A DNA stretch of 6,657 nt from assembly GCA_900319505.1 (NCBI GenBank), contig ONOV01000094.1, forward strand, positions 1 to 6,657. The letters are read 5' to 3'. Under the pieces are notes generated by a model. It had not been told where the DNA came from, made no database searches, and saw only the letters and a program-made list of their open reading frames with translations. Both the position numbers and the translations under genes were made by a program. Positions 1-5,800 of the stretch are shown here, piece after piece; positions within the stretch are counted from its first letter, which is position 1, and each line of letters opens with the position of its first letter. This stretch comes from an uncultured Erysipelotrichaceae bacterium. GTDB lineage: Bacteria; Bacillota_I; Bacilli_A; Erysipelotrichales; Erysipelotrichaceae.

Positions 1-71
1 ATATAAAGAACGATTGTACCGATCAGAACCGGCATGCCTTTATGCGCTTTCTGCAACACTTTTTCTTCCAT
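1..71 (-). CDS. N-terminus of a membrane protein (partial, possibly SPFH/band 7)
   Basis: This is the first 23 codons of a gene that runs off the left edge. It starts at an ATG (71-69) with GGAGG at 81-77, 5 nt upstream. The peptide begins MEEKVLQKAHKGMPVLIGTI: a short charged, basic stretch followed at once by a hydrophobic run, the usual start of a membrane anchor with an uncleaved N-terminus. Stomatin/SPFH-type proteins of Bacillota often begin this way, but 23 residues are too few to assign a family. It lies downstream of the thioesterase terminator and has its own promoter-like sequence, so it is probably a separate transcription unit. Being a real gene start is fairly secure; the SPFH idea is only a guess. 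Confidence 0.65.
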   Translation of the reverse strand, partial: MEEKVLQKAHKGMPVLIGTIVLY

Positions 72-99
72 GTTATCCTCCATGATGATTCCTATCATC

Positions 100-118
100 T
101 TGATATCTATTTGATATC
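100..118. repeat. Tandem direct repeat TTGATATC-tat-TTGATATC
   Basis: Two identical 8-bp copies sit 11 bp apart, about one helical turn, each containing the palindrome GATATC. The right copy overlaps the proposed -10 element of the leftward gene and the left copy lies around its transcription start. The spacing and placement fit a repressor site, but AT-rich chance repetition cannot be excluded. Confidence 0.4.
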
Positions 119-139
119 ATATTCAGCACATAGATGCAA
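111..139 (-). promoter_or_regulatory. Candidate promoter for the left-edge membrane-protein gene
   Basis: On the minus strand a weak -35, TTGCAT (139-134), is followed after 17 nt by TATCAA (116-111). A TGA immediately upstream of the latter gives an extended -10 (TGn). It lies between the thioesterase terminator and the ribosome binding site of the left-edge gene, where a promoter is expected. Only 3 of 6 bases match the -35 consensus, so the call is tentative. Confidence 0.4.
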
Positions 140-149
140 GTGTATCATG

Positions 150-178
150 AAAAAATCTCATCCATTTTCGGATGAGAT
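150..178 (-). terminator. Rho-independent terminator of the ligase-ACP-thioesterase operon
   Basis: On the minus strand ATCTCATCC pairs perfectly with GGATGAGAT (9 bp) around a 6-nt loop, GAAAAT, and a run of six T follows (155-150). The 5' arm begins at the last bases of the thioesterase stop codon (TGA, 180-178), so the hairpin starts where translation ends. This closes the three-gene operon. Confidence 0.92.
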
Positions 179-888
179 CAGGGTTCAAATGCCAGAGCCA
201 GACGGAATGCCGTCTCACCATCCAGCCGGCCGGTAATGTATTCTCTGTCACGTTTCTGATGGGACAGGGTGATGGTCTGATGCAGCGGTATTTCATGGAC
301 ATAATCGATATCCGCTTCCCGGATTTCCTTTCCTTTACACGGTTCCTTCAATAGATCCTCCCCCACATCAAAACACCGGGCATTGTTGAGATGGCCGTTG
401 AGATCACAGAAGGAATAGGGAATCGTCAGAGAAACCGGATGATCCATCTCACAGCCAGGCACAGTATGAGGCAGCGGGATGTCTTTTTCCTCCCTGCCGT
501 CAATGGCTATACCGTACTTTGAAGGAAAGATCATCTGCCGGCTATGAATATCCATCAGCACCCACAGAGCACTGGCTTCCATGATGACTTCATCTTTGAC
601 AAGAACTCTTGTATAGCGGGGAAACAGCACATGCATATTCTTTCCAGCCCATGTTTCAATGACGAAAGTTTCATCATATACCGGCATGCGATGAATCTGA
701 ATGTGCTGCTGGGCAACCACCCAGAGCAGCCCCCGATCCAGGGTCATTTCCCTTGGACAGCCAAGTTCAATCGTATGGGCAATGGTACAGGCCTGCATGC
801 GCTCTGCAATGGCGGAAAGACGCATCTTCTGAAACGGATCACATGTACTGGCTTCAGCCTGATACGTACGGGTAAACACTTCTTTCAT
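178..888 (-). CDS. Acyl-ACP thioesterase (FatA/FatB family)
   Basis: This predicted cytosolic enzyme hydrolyses the thioester of fatty acyl-ACP to give free fatty acid and holo-ACP. The 236 residues are the usual length of bacterial acyl-ACP thioesterases and contain two hot-dog halves, about 1-135 and 150-236. The N-terminus has the family pattern of an aromatic/basic strand leading into DPFQKMRLSAI (17-27). The second half has the catalytic signature D162-L-N164-G-H166-L-N-N169. In plant enzymes a later conserved Glu-Cys pair follows; here the Glu is present (E199) but the next residue is Ile, a change I believe is common in bacterial members. It is the last gene of the operon. Its ATG overlaps the ACP stop codon (ATGA) and it has no good Shine-Dalgarno sequence of its own, which suggests translational coupling to the ACP. 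Chain-length preference cannot be read from the sequence. Confidence 0.88.
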   Translation of the reverse strand: MKEVFTRTYQAEASTCDPFQKMRLSAIAERMQACTIAHTIELGCPREMTLDRGLLWVVAQQHIQIHRMPVYDETFVIETWAGKNMHVLFPRYTRVLVKDEVIMEASALWVLMDIHSRQMIFPSKYGIAIDGREEKDIPLPHTVPGCEMDHPVSLTIPYSFCDLNGHLNNARCFDVGEDLLKEPCKGKEIREADIDYVHEIPLHQTITLSHQKRDREYITGRLDGETAFRLALAFEP

Positions 889-1136
889 TTCTCGCTGTAT
901 TTCAGGATGGCATCCGCCAGATCGCCTACGGTTGTCAAAGAGATCCAGGCTTCATCCGGAATATGCACATCATATTTTCCTTCCAGCTTTGTCACAATCA
1001 GGATGAATCCCATGGAATCCACATTGCCATGTTCATTGAGTACGGTATTCTCATCGAGATCACTGCCGAACATCTCCGGCACATTGTCCTTGATCACGGC
1101 AATGACACCTTTTATTACTTCTTCTCTTTCCAGCAT
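885..1136 (-). CDS. Acyl carrier protein, 83 aa
   Basis: This is a small acidic carrier protein, expected to carry an acyl group on a phosphopantetheine arm. The attachment motif is D40-S41-M42, with Met where most fatty-acid ACPs have Leu, followed by the helix II/III pattern and a C-terminal VGDLADAI (70-77) typical of the ACP fold. The start chosen is the ATG at 1136-1134, because GGAGG (1148-1144) lies 7 nt upstream. An in-frame ATG at 1163 would add nine residues that are simply the translated Shine-Dalgarno region. With this start the gene overlaps the end of the ligase gene by 22 nt and the thioesterase start by 4 nt. Sitting between a ligase and a thioesterase, it is probably a dedicated carrier rather than the housekeeping AcpP of fatty-acid synthesis. 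Residues such as Trp64 and the DSM motif also fit a specialised ACP. Confidence 0.88.
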   Translation of the reverse strand: MLEREEVIKGVIAVIKDNVPEMFGSDLDENTVLNEHGNVDSMGFILIVTKLEGKYDVHIPDEAWISLTTVGDLADAILKYSEK

Positions 1137-2461
1137 TGTTCTGCCTCCTTCTGAATCTGCCATCTGATCTTCTTGCCGGATGCACCGAGCGGTATTTCCT
1201 GTTCTGCTGACAGGATCGCACTGATACGGTGGCTGATGGGCTTTGTACGCATCAATGCACTGATCTTCTGCTTTATCTCATCTTCCTGCAAAGTCGTATG
1301 AATATACAGCATCGGATGCTCATCGATTAATACTAAGGCAAAGTCCTTTTCCCCAAGTGCTTCTTCCAGCTCAGCCTCATATTCCGGCAGGAAAATTTTC
1401 GTACCATCTTCCAGGACCAGAATATCTTTCTTCCGTCCGATTAAATGCAGCTTTCCCTCTTCATCCAGAAACCCGAGGTCCCCGGTATGAAGCCATCCAT
1501 CCTGCAGTACTTCTTCTGTATCTTCAGGATGCTTATAGTAGCCCTGCATCATGCACGGCGGACTGTACAGCAGGATTTCATGATCACTGTCGAAGCATAT
1601 TTTAAAGTCATGGCATACCGTCATGGCCCGCGGATTCCCGCCGGTAGAAATGGCCGCCCCGGAGCTGACCTCCGTCAGACCATACCCATAGGACACATGA
1701 ATGCCCTTTTCTTTCACCGCCGCCAGCACTTCGTCCGGACAGCTGCCCGAACCGATCAGCACTGTCTTCAGTTCCGGATTGAGCAGATCATGTTTCAGTA
1801 AGAATGCCATGATGGATGGTACCGCCGTCAATGCACTGGGATGATAATAGCCGCAGTCATCCGCAATATGCCTTCTGCCCTGCATCAGACACACGCATGC
1901 CCCATCATACAGCGGCCATAAAAGACCGCACACAAACCCATAGACATGCGACAGCGGCAGAAAGGAAAGCAGCGTATCGTTCTGTTTCAAAGGCAGTTCA
2001 AGACTGCCATTGAACGCACTGGCACAAAGGCTCTCCTGTGTTAATACGACCGCCTTGGAAGCGGATGTGGTACCGCTTGTGAAAAACAGAATCCGATCCG
2101 ATGGTCCTTTCACACCTTCGCTCAAAACAGAAGAAAGCGCATGGCAGCGGACTGAAGGCCCATAAAGACCGTCGATATCCGCATAGTGAATCAGCTGTTT
2201 CAATACTTCATCACGCATGTTTTCTTCCAGCATGACTACCTGGATCTTTGCCTGTACGCAGGCAAAGATCTCAATCACACTCTCCAATGAACTGTCATTG
2301 AGAATGCCCATGCAGGTAATGGAAGAAGCCTGCAGCCTGGCGGCCCGTTCATGAACTGCTGACAGCAGTTCATGATACGTCAGAACTTCCTCCCCCCTGC
2401 GCAGAGCAGGCGCCCTGCCATGGGCTTTCAGAATTGTTTCAAATGATCTGAATCTTTCCAT
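1115..2461 (-). CDS. AMP-forming acyl ligase (acyl-ACP/acyl-CoA synthetase family)
   Basis: This member of the ANL superfamily is expected to activate a carboxylic acid, probably a fatty acid, with ATP to acyl-AMP and then pass it to a thiol, here most likely the ACP encoded next. The core motifs are all visible: A3 P-loop FTSGTT (127-132), A4 FLPLSHVYGF (167-176), A5 YGYGLTE (258-264), A7 GWLHTGDLG with Asp328, the hinge region GRKKD (342-346) and A10 GASGKKIR with catalytic Lys430. At 448 residues it is shorter than typical fatty acyl-CoA synthetases (about 500-560), mainly in the N-terminal part, and it has no fused carrier domain. It is the first gene of the operon and overlaps the ACP by 22 nt. 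The ATG is preceded only by CGGAAAAAAT, a weak Shine-Dalgarno. Fatty-acid specificity is inferred from the thioesterase and ACP; an unusual acid substrate remains possible. Confidence 0.88.
   Translation of the reverse strand: MERFRSFETILKAHGRAPALRRGEEVLTYHELLSAVHERAARLQASSITCMGILNDSSLESVIEIFACVQAKIQVVMLEENMRDEVLKQLIHYADIDGLYGPSVRCHALSSVLSEGVKGPSDRILFFTSGTTSASKAVVLTQESLCASAFNGSLELPLKQNDTLLSFLPLSHVYGFVCGLLWPLYDGACVCLMQGRRHIADDCGYYHPSALTAVPSIMAFLLKHDLLNPELKTVLIGSGSCPDEVLAAVKEKGIHVSYGYGLTEVSSGAAISTGGNPRAMTVCHDFKICFDSDHEILLYSPPCMMQGYYKHPEDTEEVLQDGWLHTGDLGFLDEEGKLHLIGRKKDILVLEDGTKIFLPEYEAELEEALGEKDFALVLIDEHPMLYIHTTLQEDEIKQKISALMRTKPISHRISAILSAEQEIPLGASGKKIRWQIQKEAEQCWKEKK
1144..1150 (-). promoter_or_regulatory. 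Ribosome binding site that sets the ACP start
   Basis: AAGGAGG on the minus strand (1150-1144) lies inside the last codons of the ligase gene, 7 nt before the ATG at 1136. It lies downstream of the alternative ATG at 1163, so it cannot serve that codon. This fixes the ACP at 83 residues and shows that the ACP has strong translation initiation of its own. Confidence 0.85.
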
Positions 2462-2487
2462 ATTTTTTCCGAAGATTTTCTGAACAG

Positions 2488-2519
2488 ATTATAACATGAT
2501 ACATACACAAAATTGTAAA
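2488..2519 (-). promoter_or_regulatory. Promoter of the ligase-ACP-thioesterase operon
   Basis: The minus strand carries a consensus -10 TATAAT (2493-2488) preceded by TGT, making an extended -10. The best -35-like hexamer, TTTACA (2519-2514), is 20 nt upstream, longer than usual, so the extended -10 probably carries most of the recognition. The start site would be near 2481, giving a leader of about 20 nt. The element overlaps the rightward promoter of the isomerase gene. Confidence 0.6.
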
Positions 2520-2524
2520 GTATG
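2502..2524. promoter_or_regulatory. Imperfect inverted repeat between the divergent promoters (candidate operator)
   Basis: CATAC (2502-2506) and GTATG (2520-2524) form inverted arms, with ACAA (2507-2510) and TTGT (2513-2516) as inner inverted arms offset by a three-base AAA in the right half. The element covers the -35 regions of both divergent promoters, so a protein bound here could control both units together. No regulator gene is encoded nearby and I do not recognise the site as a known FapR or FabT operator. Confidence 0.35.
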
Positions 2525-2531
2525 CGATAAT
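2504..2531 (+). promoter_or_regulatory. Promoter of the fatty acid isomerase gene
   Basis: An extended -10, TGC followed by GATAAT (2523-2531), matches five of six -10 bases. A -35-like TACACA (2504-2509, four of six) lies 16 nt before the -10 hexamer. The start would be near 2538, giving a leader of roughly 30 nt that contains the AAGGAG ribosome binding site (2551-2556) 10 nt before the ATG. Confidence 0.5.
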
Positions 2532-2566
2532 ACAGGAAGACAAGTTCTTAAAGGAGATCATAATTT

Positions 2567-3922
2567 ATGGACAAGAACGCGCGTATTGCGATTATCGGTG
2601 CCGGACCTGCCGGTCTTTCCGCCGGTATGTATCTGGAAAAGAAAGGCTTCTTCAACTACACCATCTTTGAAAAAGAGGACCATGTCGGCGGAAAGTGCCA
2701 CAGTCCCGTGTATAACGGCAGAAGATACGAAATGGGAGCCATCATGGGTGCACCCAGCTACTTTGCCGTGCATGAAGTAGAAGAATTCTGCGGCATCACC
2801 CACGATGGACCGCAGCTCATCCGCAAGTACAAGGACAAGGACGGCAGGGAAATCGATCCCTTCAATCCCAGGAAGAATCCCCTGCAGATTCCCCATATGC
2901 TGAAGATGAAGGGCCAGGTCAAGAAATTAGCTGAACTGTTGGAGACAAAGTACAAAGGCTATGATGTCAACGGTCACCGCGGAGTTGCGGAAGGCAGATA
3001 TGACGGCTATGCGGCTACGGCCAGTCATGAACATGTGGAAGGACATAACGAAAATCTCAAGGATCTGTGTCTGCCGTTCAAAGACTTCTGTGCCCTCAAT
3101 GATATTGAACTGGTTCAGGATATCTGGGTCGGCCCGTATACATCGTTCGGCTATGGCTACTTTGATGAAATTCCGGCAGCCTATGTGCTGAAATATCTCG
3201 ACTTTGCGACCACCATGTACTTCATCAACCTGAACTTATGGACATGGAAAGACGGTACGCAGTCCATCTGGGAACATCTCAACGCAAAGCTGAAACATGG
3301 TGCCAGACTGAACAGCGACATCACGCACATTGAAAGAAAAGACGGCACCGTCACCATTACTGTCAATGGACAGCAGGAGGTCTTCGATCAGCTCATCGTC
3401 ACTTCCCCGCTGCAGTATTTCGGCAGCTATGCGGATATCAGGGAGGATGAAAAGAGCCACTTCGATAAAATCGATTATGAAAGATACGATGTACTGGCAG
3501 TAGAGACAAAACCGGAAGATCATCCGGATATTTCCTACTATGTATTTGAAAACATGACCCCGGAACGCCGCGGTCATCTGATGGTCTACTACAACAGATG
3601 GCGGGATGATGTCAATCAGCCGATCACAACATATGCCCTGCGCAATCATAAGGATGAAAAGGAAATTCCGTATGATGTATGTAAGAAGACCGTGCTGAAT
3701 GATCTGAAGACCATGCACAACCCGGCCAGCAATGTCATTAAGGAACAGGCCTGGTATTACTTCCCGCATATCTATTCCGAAGATTACAAAGCCGGCTGGT
3801 ATGATGAAGTAGAAGCCATGCAGGGCAGATACAATACCTATTATGCGGGTGAAGTCATGAGCTTTGGCGATATGGAAGAAACCGCTGAATATTCAAGAGA
3901 TCTGGTGGAAAGATTCTTCTGA
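2567..3922 (+). CDS. FAD-dependent polyunsaturated fatty acid (linoleate) isomerase, PAI-like
   Basis: This is a 451-aa amine-oxidase-fold flavoprotein. PAI of Cutibacterium acnes, its closest relative I can recall, converts free linoleate to trans-10,cis-12 conjugated linoleate with a bound FAD and no net redox change. Near-identical blocks shared with PAI are the dinucleotide-binding site RIAIIGAGPAGL (6-17), DHVGGKCHSP (38-47), GRRYEMGAIMG (51-61), AAYVLKYLDF (204-213), SEDYKAGWY and the C-terminal FAD contact AGEVMSFG (427-434). Arg86, Phe194 and Phe219 align with PAI Arg88, Phe168 and Phe193, which I recall lining the substrate entrance; this alignment is by eye from memory. Against PAI (about 424 aa) there is an extra segment of about 22 residues between 138 and 165, rich in Gly, His and Ala. 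The gene is monocistronic, with its own promoter and terminator, divergent from the ligase operon. Product geometry cannot be predicted with certainty. It is too short for an oleate hydratase. Confidence 0.88.
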   Translation: MDKNARIAIIGAGPAGLSAGMYLEKKGFFNYTIFEKEDHVGGKCHSPVYNGRRYEMGAIMGAPSYFAVHEVEEFCGITHDGPQLIRKYKDKDGREIDPFNPRKNPLQIPHMLKMKGQVKKLAELLETKYKGYDVNGHRGVAEGRYDGYAATASHEHVEGHNENLKDLCLPFKDFCALNDIELVQDIWVGPYTSFGYGYFDEIPAAYVLKYLDFATTMYFINLNLWTWKDGTQSIWEHLNAKLKHGARLNSDITHIERKDGTVTITVNGQQEVFDQLIVTSPLQYFGSYADIREDEKSHFDKIDYERYDVLAVETKPEDHPDISYYVFENMTPERRGHLMVYYNRWRDDVNQPITTYALRNHKDEKEIPYDVCKKTVLNDLKTMHNPASNVIKEQAWYYFPHIYSEDYKAGWYDEVEAMQGRYNTYYAGEVMSFGDMEETAEYSRDLVERFF

Positions 3923-3930
3923 TTCTTTCA

Positions 3931-3960
3931 GGCAGCTTCATAGTGGAGCTGCTTTTTCTT
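3931..3960 (+). terminator. Rho-independent terminator after the isomerase gene
   Basis: GCAGCTTC (3932-3939) pairs with GGAGCTGC (3945-3952) in an 8-bp stem with one G-U pair and a 5-nt loop, followed by TTTTTCTTT. It begins 9 nt after the isomerase stop codon and separates the isomerase from the phosphatase gene downstream. Confidence 0.87.
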
Positions 3961-3988
3961 TGCATTCTGGAAAAATCTGTATTGTAAT
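3960..3988 (+). promoter_or_regulatory. Weak candidate promoter for the HAD phosphatase
   Basis: TGTAAT (3983-3988) matches five of six -10 bases and lies 17 nt after TTGCAT (3960-3965), which keeps only the TTG of the -35 consensus. It lies just past the isomerase terminator and about 24 nt before the phosphatase ATG, which has GAGG at 3998-4001. The position is right but the -35 is poor. Confidence 0.35.
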
Positions 3989-4011
3989 AGTATGGCTGAG
4001 GTAAGAAGAAT

Positions 4012-4833
4012 ATGGAAAAAATCAGAGTATGTGCAGCTGATATTGATAATACATTAAGAGTCATGGGAGAATCCGTGCGGCCAAAGGAAATTGAAGCATT
4101 CAAAGCCCTGCATGAGCACGGTGTAAAGCTTGGCATTGCCAGCGGCAGACCGCTCTGGCAGGGCATTGAAACAAGTGCAGAGGACTGGGGCATGGATTTC
4201 GATTTTGATTTTCTGATCGGTCTGAATGGTTCTGTGCTGCGGGATGTACATACGGGTAAGGAAGAACAGTTTTCCTTCCTGCCGCCTGAAGTGATTCAGT
4301 ATGTCATTGAGAAGATGTATGCATATCATCCTTCCTTTCATTTCTTCATCTATGGCGATCATTGTGAAATCGTCAATGAAGCAGATGAAACAACCCTCTT
4401 CTACGCCAGGCGCAACCATACCCCGGTTGTAAAGCCGGCTTCACTTTCCGCCTTCTGGAAAGAACCGACCGCCAAGATCCTCTACCGCTTTGATACAGAA
4501 ACGGAATGTGAAGAAGCTGAGCACTTTGCACGTACCTTTATCAATGAAAAGGTCACCTGTTTCCGCACGACCCCGATCATGCTGGAATTCCAGAGCCCGG
4601 CCATCAATAAAGGCATTGCCCTGCAGAAATACTGTCAGAACAATGCCATCGATCTGAATGAGGTATGGGCGTTCGGAGATGCCGAAAATGATATTCAGAT
4701 GCTTGAAACAGCGGGACACGGCATCTGTATGGCTAACGGCCTGCCGGATGTGAAGGCTGTTTCCGATGCCATTACGGATTATCCCGTTTCACAGGACGGC
4801 TTCGGCCGCTATGTCTTCGATCATCTGCTTTGA
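4012..4833 (+). CDS. Cof-type HAD-superfamily phosphatase
   Basis: This is a 273-aa cytosolic haloacid-dehalogenase phosphatase of the Cof/C2-cap type, a family that hydrolyses sugar phosphates, nucleotides, flavin or pyridoxal phosphates with broad specificity. The four HAD motifs are present: nucleophile Asp10 and acid/base Asp12 in DIDNT (with Asn in place of the usual Gly), Ser44 in GIASGRP, Lys200 in SPAINKGIAL, and Mg-binding Asp223/Asp227 in GDAEND (222-227). The insert between motifs II and III (about 80-190) is the substrate-selecting cap. Length is normal for the family (about 260-290). The start ATG has GAGG 10 nt upstream. It is transcribed alone, between the isomerase terminator and a terminator lying in the convergent aldolase gene. 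The substrate is unknown and nothing ties it to the fatty-acid genes except position. Confidence 0.88.
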   Translation: MEKIRVCAADIDNTLRVMGESVRPKEIEAFKALHEHGVKLGIASGRPLWQGIETSAEDWGMDFDFDFLIGLNGSVLRDVHTGKEEQFSFLPPEVIQYVIEKMYAYHPSFHFFIYGDHCEIVNEADETTLFYARRNHTPVVKPASLSAFWKEPTAKILYRFDTETECEEAEHFARTFINEKVTCFRTTPIMLEFQSPAINKGIALQKYCQNNAIDLNEVWAFGDAENDIQMLETAGHGICMANGLPDVKAVSDAITDYPVSQDGFGRYVFDHLL

Positions 4834-4836
4834 AGC

Positions 4837-5724
4837 TTAAGCCACAGAGGCATTGTAAATCAGCTCTGCGGCTTTTTTAATCTCCGCATCAAATGCTTCA
4901 TCACTCTGATCCACTCTGAGATTCTGGGCAAATGCCCGGGAGAAACTGGCAATCATGCCGTGATTTCTGGCAAGACAGGCACAGGCATCCGCCTGGCTGT
5001 AGCCGCCGGACAGAGCGACGACTCTGACCACATGTGGATCCGCCATGACATCACTGTAAAGATTGTCAACGGTCGGAATGGTGAGCTTGAACATGATCTT
5101 TTCATCCTGCAGTTCATGAAGCCGTTCAATGATGAGCTTCTTCAGCAGTGCTTCACATTCCTTCTTGTGCGGACTGTGGATATCCACTTCCGGTTCCAGA
5201 ATCGGAATCAGACCGTCGCGGTATACCTGTCTGCCCAGGACAAACTGCTGGTCCACAATGGAAGCGATGCCCTTTTCATCATAATCAAGAATGACGCTTC
5301 TTTCCTTGGTGCCGAAGATGTGTCTGTCATTCAAAGCATGGGCAAGGGTCTTGTCAAGATCCGGAATCGGCTTCATCATCCTGACATGGTTCTCTTCGTC
5401 TTTGAGCCCCTTGTCGATCTTCAGGATCGGAATGATGCCTTTCTTTTCCCACAGGTAGTCAGCGGTATACATGCCGTCGACTTTTCTTTCCATGGTGTTC
5501 TGAAACAGAATGGCTGCCAGAATCCTTTCACTTGTAAAGGAAGGGCTTGTCATGATACGGGTCCGCATGGCATGGACCAGATCAAACATTTCCTCTTCAT
5601 TATGCCATGTGCCTTCAGCGATGCCATAGGCCTTCAATGCCTTCGGTGTAGAGCCGCCGGATTGATCCAGTGCGGCGATGAATCCTTTTCCCTCATGCAT
5701 GCGGGTAAATTGTTCCTGATTCAT
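4837..5724 (-). CDS. fda: Class I fructose-1,6-bisphosphate aldolase
   Basis: This glycolytic/gluconeogenic enzyme reversibly cleaves fructose-1,6-bisphosphate to dihydroxyacetone phosphate and glyceraldehyde-3-phosphate through a lysine Schiff base, without a metal. The 295 residues match the short bacterial class I aldolases of the staphylococcal type (about 296 aa). Visible elements are AALDQSGGSTPKAL (17-30) with Asp20, IPILKIDKGL (98-107), ILEPEVDI (175-182) with the catalytic Glu, FKLTIPTV (212-219) with Lys213 as the likely Schiff-base lysine, and the phosphate-binding ALSGGYS (237-243). The start is the ATG at 5724, because AAGGAGG (5736-5730) lies 5 nt upstream; an in-frame ATG at 5781 would add 19 poorly conserved residues. 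The gene is convergent with the phosphatase, 3 nt apart. Two abutting palindromes lie upstream. Confidence 0.95.
   Translation of the reverse strand: MNQEQFTRMHEGKGFIAALDQSGGSTPKALKAYGIAEGTWHNEEEMFDLVHAMRTRIMTSPSFTSERILAAILFQNTMERKVDGMYTADYLWEKKGIIPILKIDKGLKDEENHVRMMKPIPDLDKTLAHALNDRHIFGTKERSVILDYDEKGIASIVDQQFVLGRQVYRDGLIPILEPEVDIHSPHKKECEALLKKLIIERLHELQDEKIMFKLTIPTVDNLYSDVMADPHVVRVVALSGGYSQADACACLARNHGMIASFSRAFAQNLRVDQSDEAFDAEIKKAAELIYNASVA
4840..4878 (+). terminator. Terminator of the HAD gene, inside the aldolase 3' coding end
   Basis: On the plus strand AGCCACAGAG (4840-4849) pairs with CTCTGCGGCT (4864-4873), ten positions with a single A-C mismatch, around a 14-nt loop, and runs into six T (4873-4878). 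It starts 7 nt after the phosphatase stop. The same bases encode the last codons of the convergent aldolase on the other strand. In the minus direction no T-run follows, so it should act only rightward. Confidence 0.72.
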
Positions 5725-5729
5725 ATTAG

Positions 5730-5736
5730 CCTCCTT
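5730..5736 (-). promoter_or_regulatory. Ribosome binding site that sets the aldolase start
   Basis: AAGGAGG on the minus strand lies 5 nt before the ATG at 5724. Because it is downstream of the in-frame ATG at 5781, it argues against the longer 314-residue reading of the aldolase. Confidence 0.85.
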
Positions 5737-5771
5737 TTCTATGCATAACCATAAGGTACTTCTGTACTTTG

Positions 5772-5800
5772 GATGTAGCACTTTACAAGTGGCTTTGCAA
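5772..5800 (-). promoter_or_regulatory. Candidate promoter upstream of the aldolase
   Basis: On the minus strand TTGCAA (5800-5795) is followed after 17 nt by TACATC (5777-5772), itself preceded by TGC, a possible extended -10. Each hexamer matches the consensus only partly. It overlaps both palindromes at 5779-5802, so a protein bound there would block it. Transcription from DUF3021 may also read through, since no terminator is seen between the two genes. Confidence 0.35.

Noticed and set aside
885..1163. 92-residue ACP starting at the ATG at 1163
   Set aside because: The extra nine residues are the translated Shine-Dalgarno region, and the AGGAGG sits correctly before the ATG at 1136.
544..1167. 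207-codon open frame on the plus strand across the thioesterase and ACP
   Set aside because: It is antisense to two recognised genes and lacks a start signal and any protein-like pattern.
3236..3769. 177-codon open frame on the minus strand opposite the isomerase
   Set aside because: It is antisense to a region strongly conserved with PAI; no ribosome binding site and no domain.
2567..3922. Oleate hydratase (10-linoleate hydratase) as the identity of the flavoprotein
   Set aside because: Those enzymes are about 560-650 residues with a different N-terminus. This 451-residue protein shares long exact blocks with PAI instead.
4960..5748. 262-codon open frame on the plus strand, opposite the aldolase
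   Set aside because: It lies entirely antisense to a clearly recognised aldolase, has no ribosome binding site and its translation resembles no family I know. Open antisense frames are common opposite codon-biased genes.
4837..5781. 314-residue aldolase starting at the ATG at 5781
   Set aside because: The ribosome binding site and the family length both point to the ATG at 5724. The extra 19 residues resemble no aldolase N-terminus.
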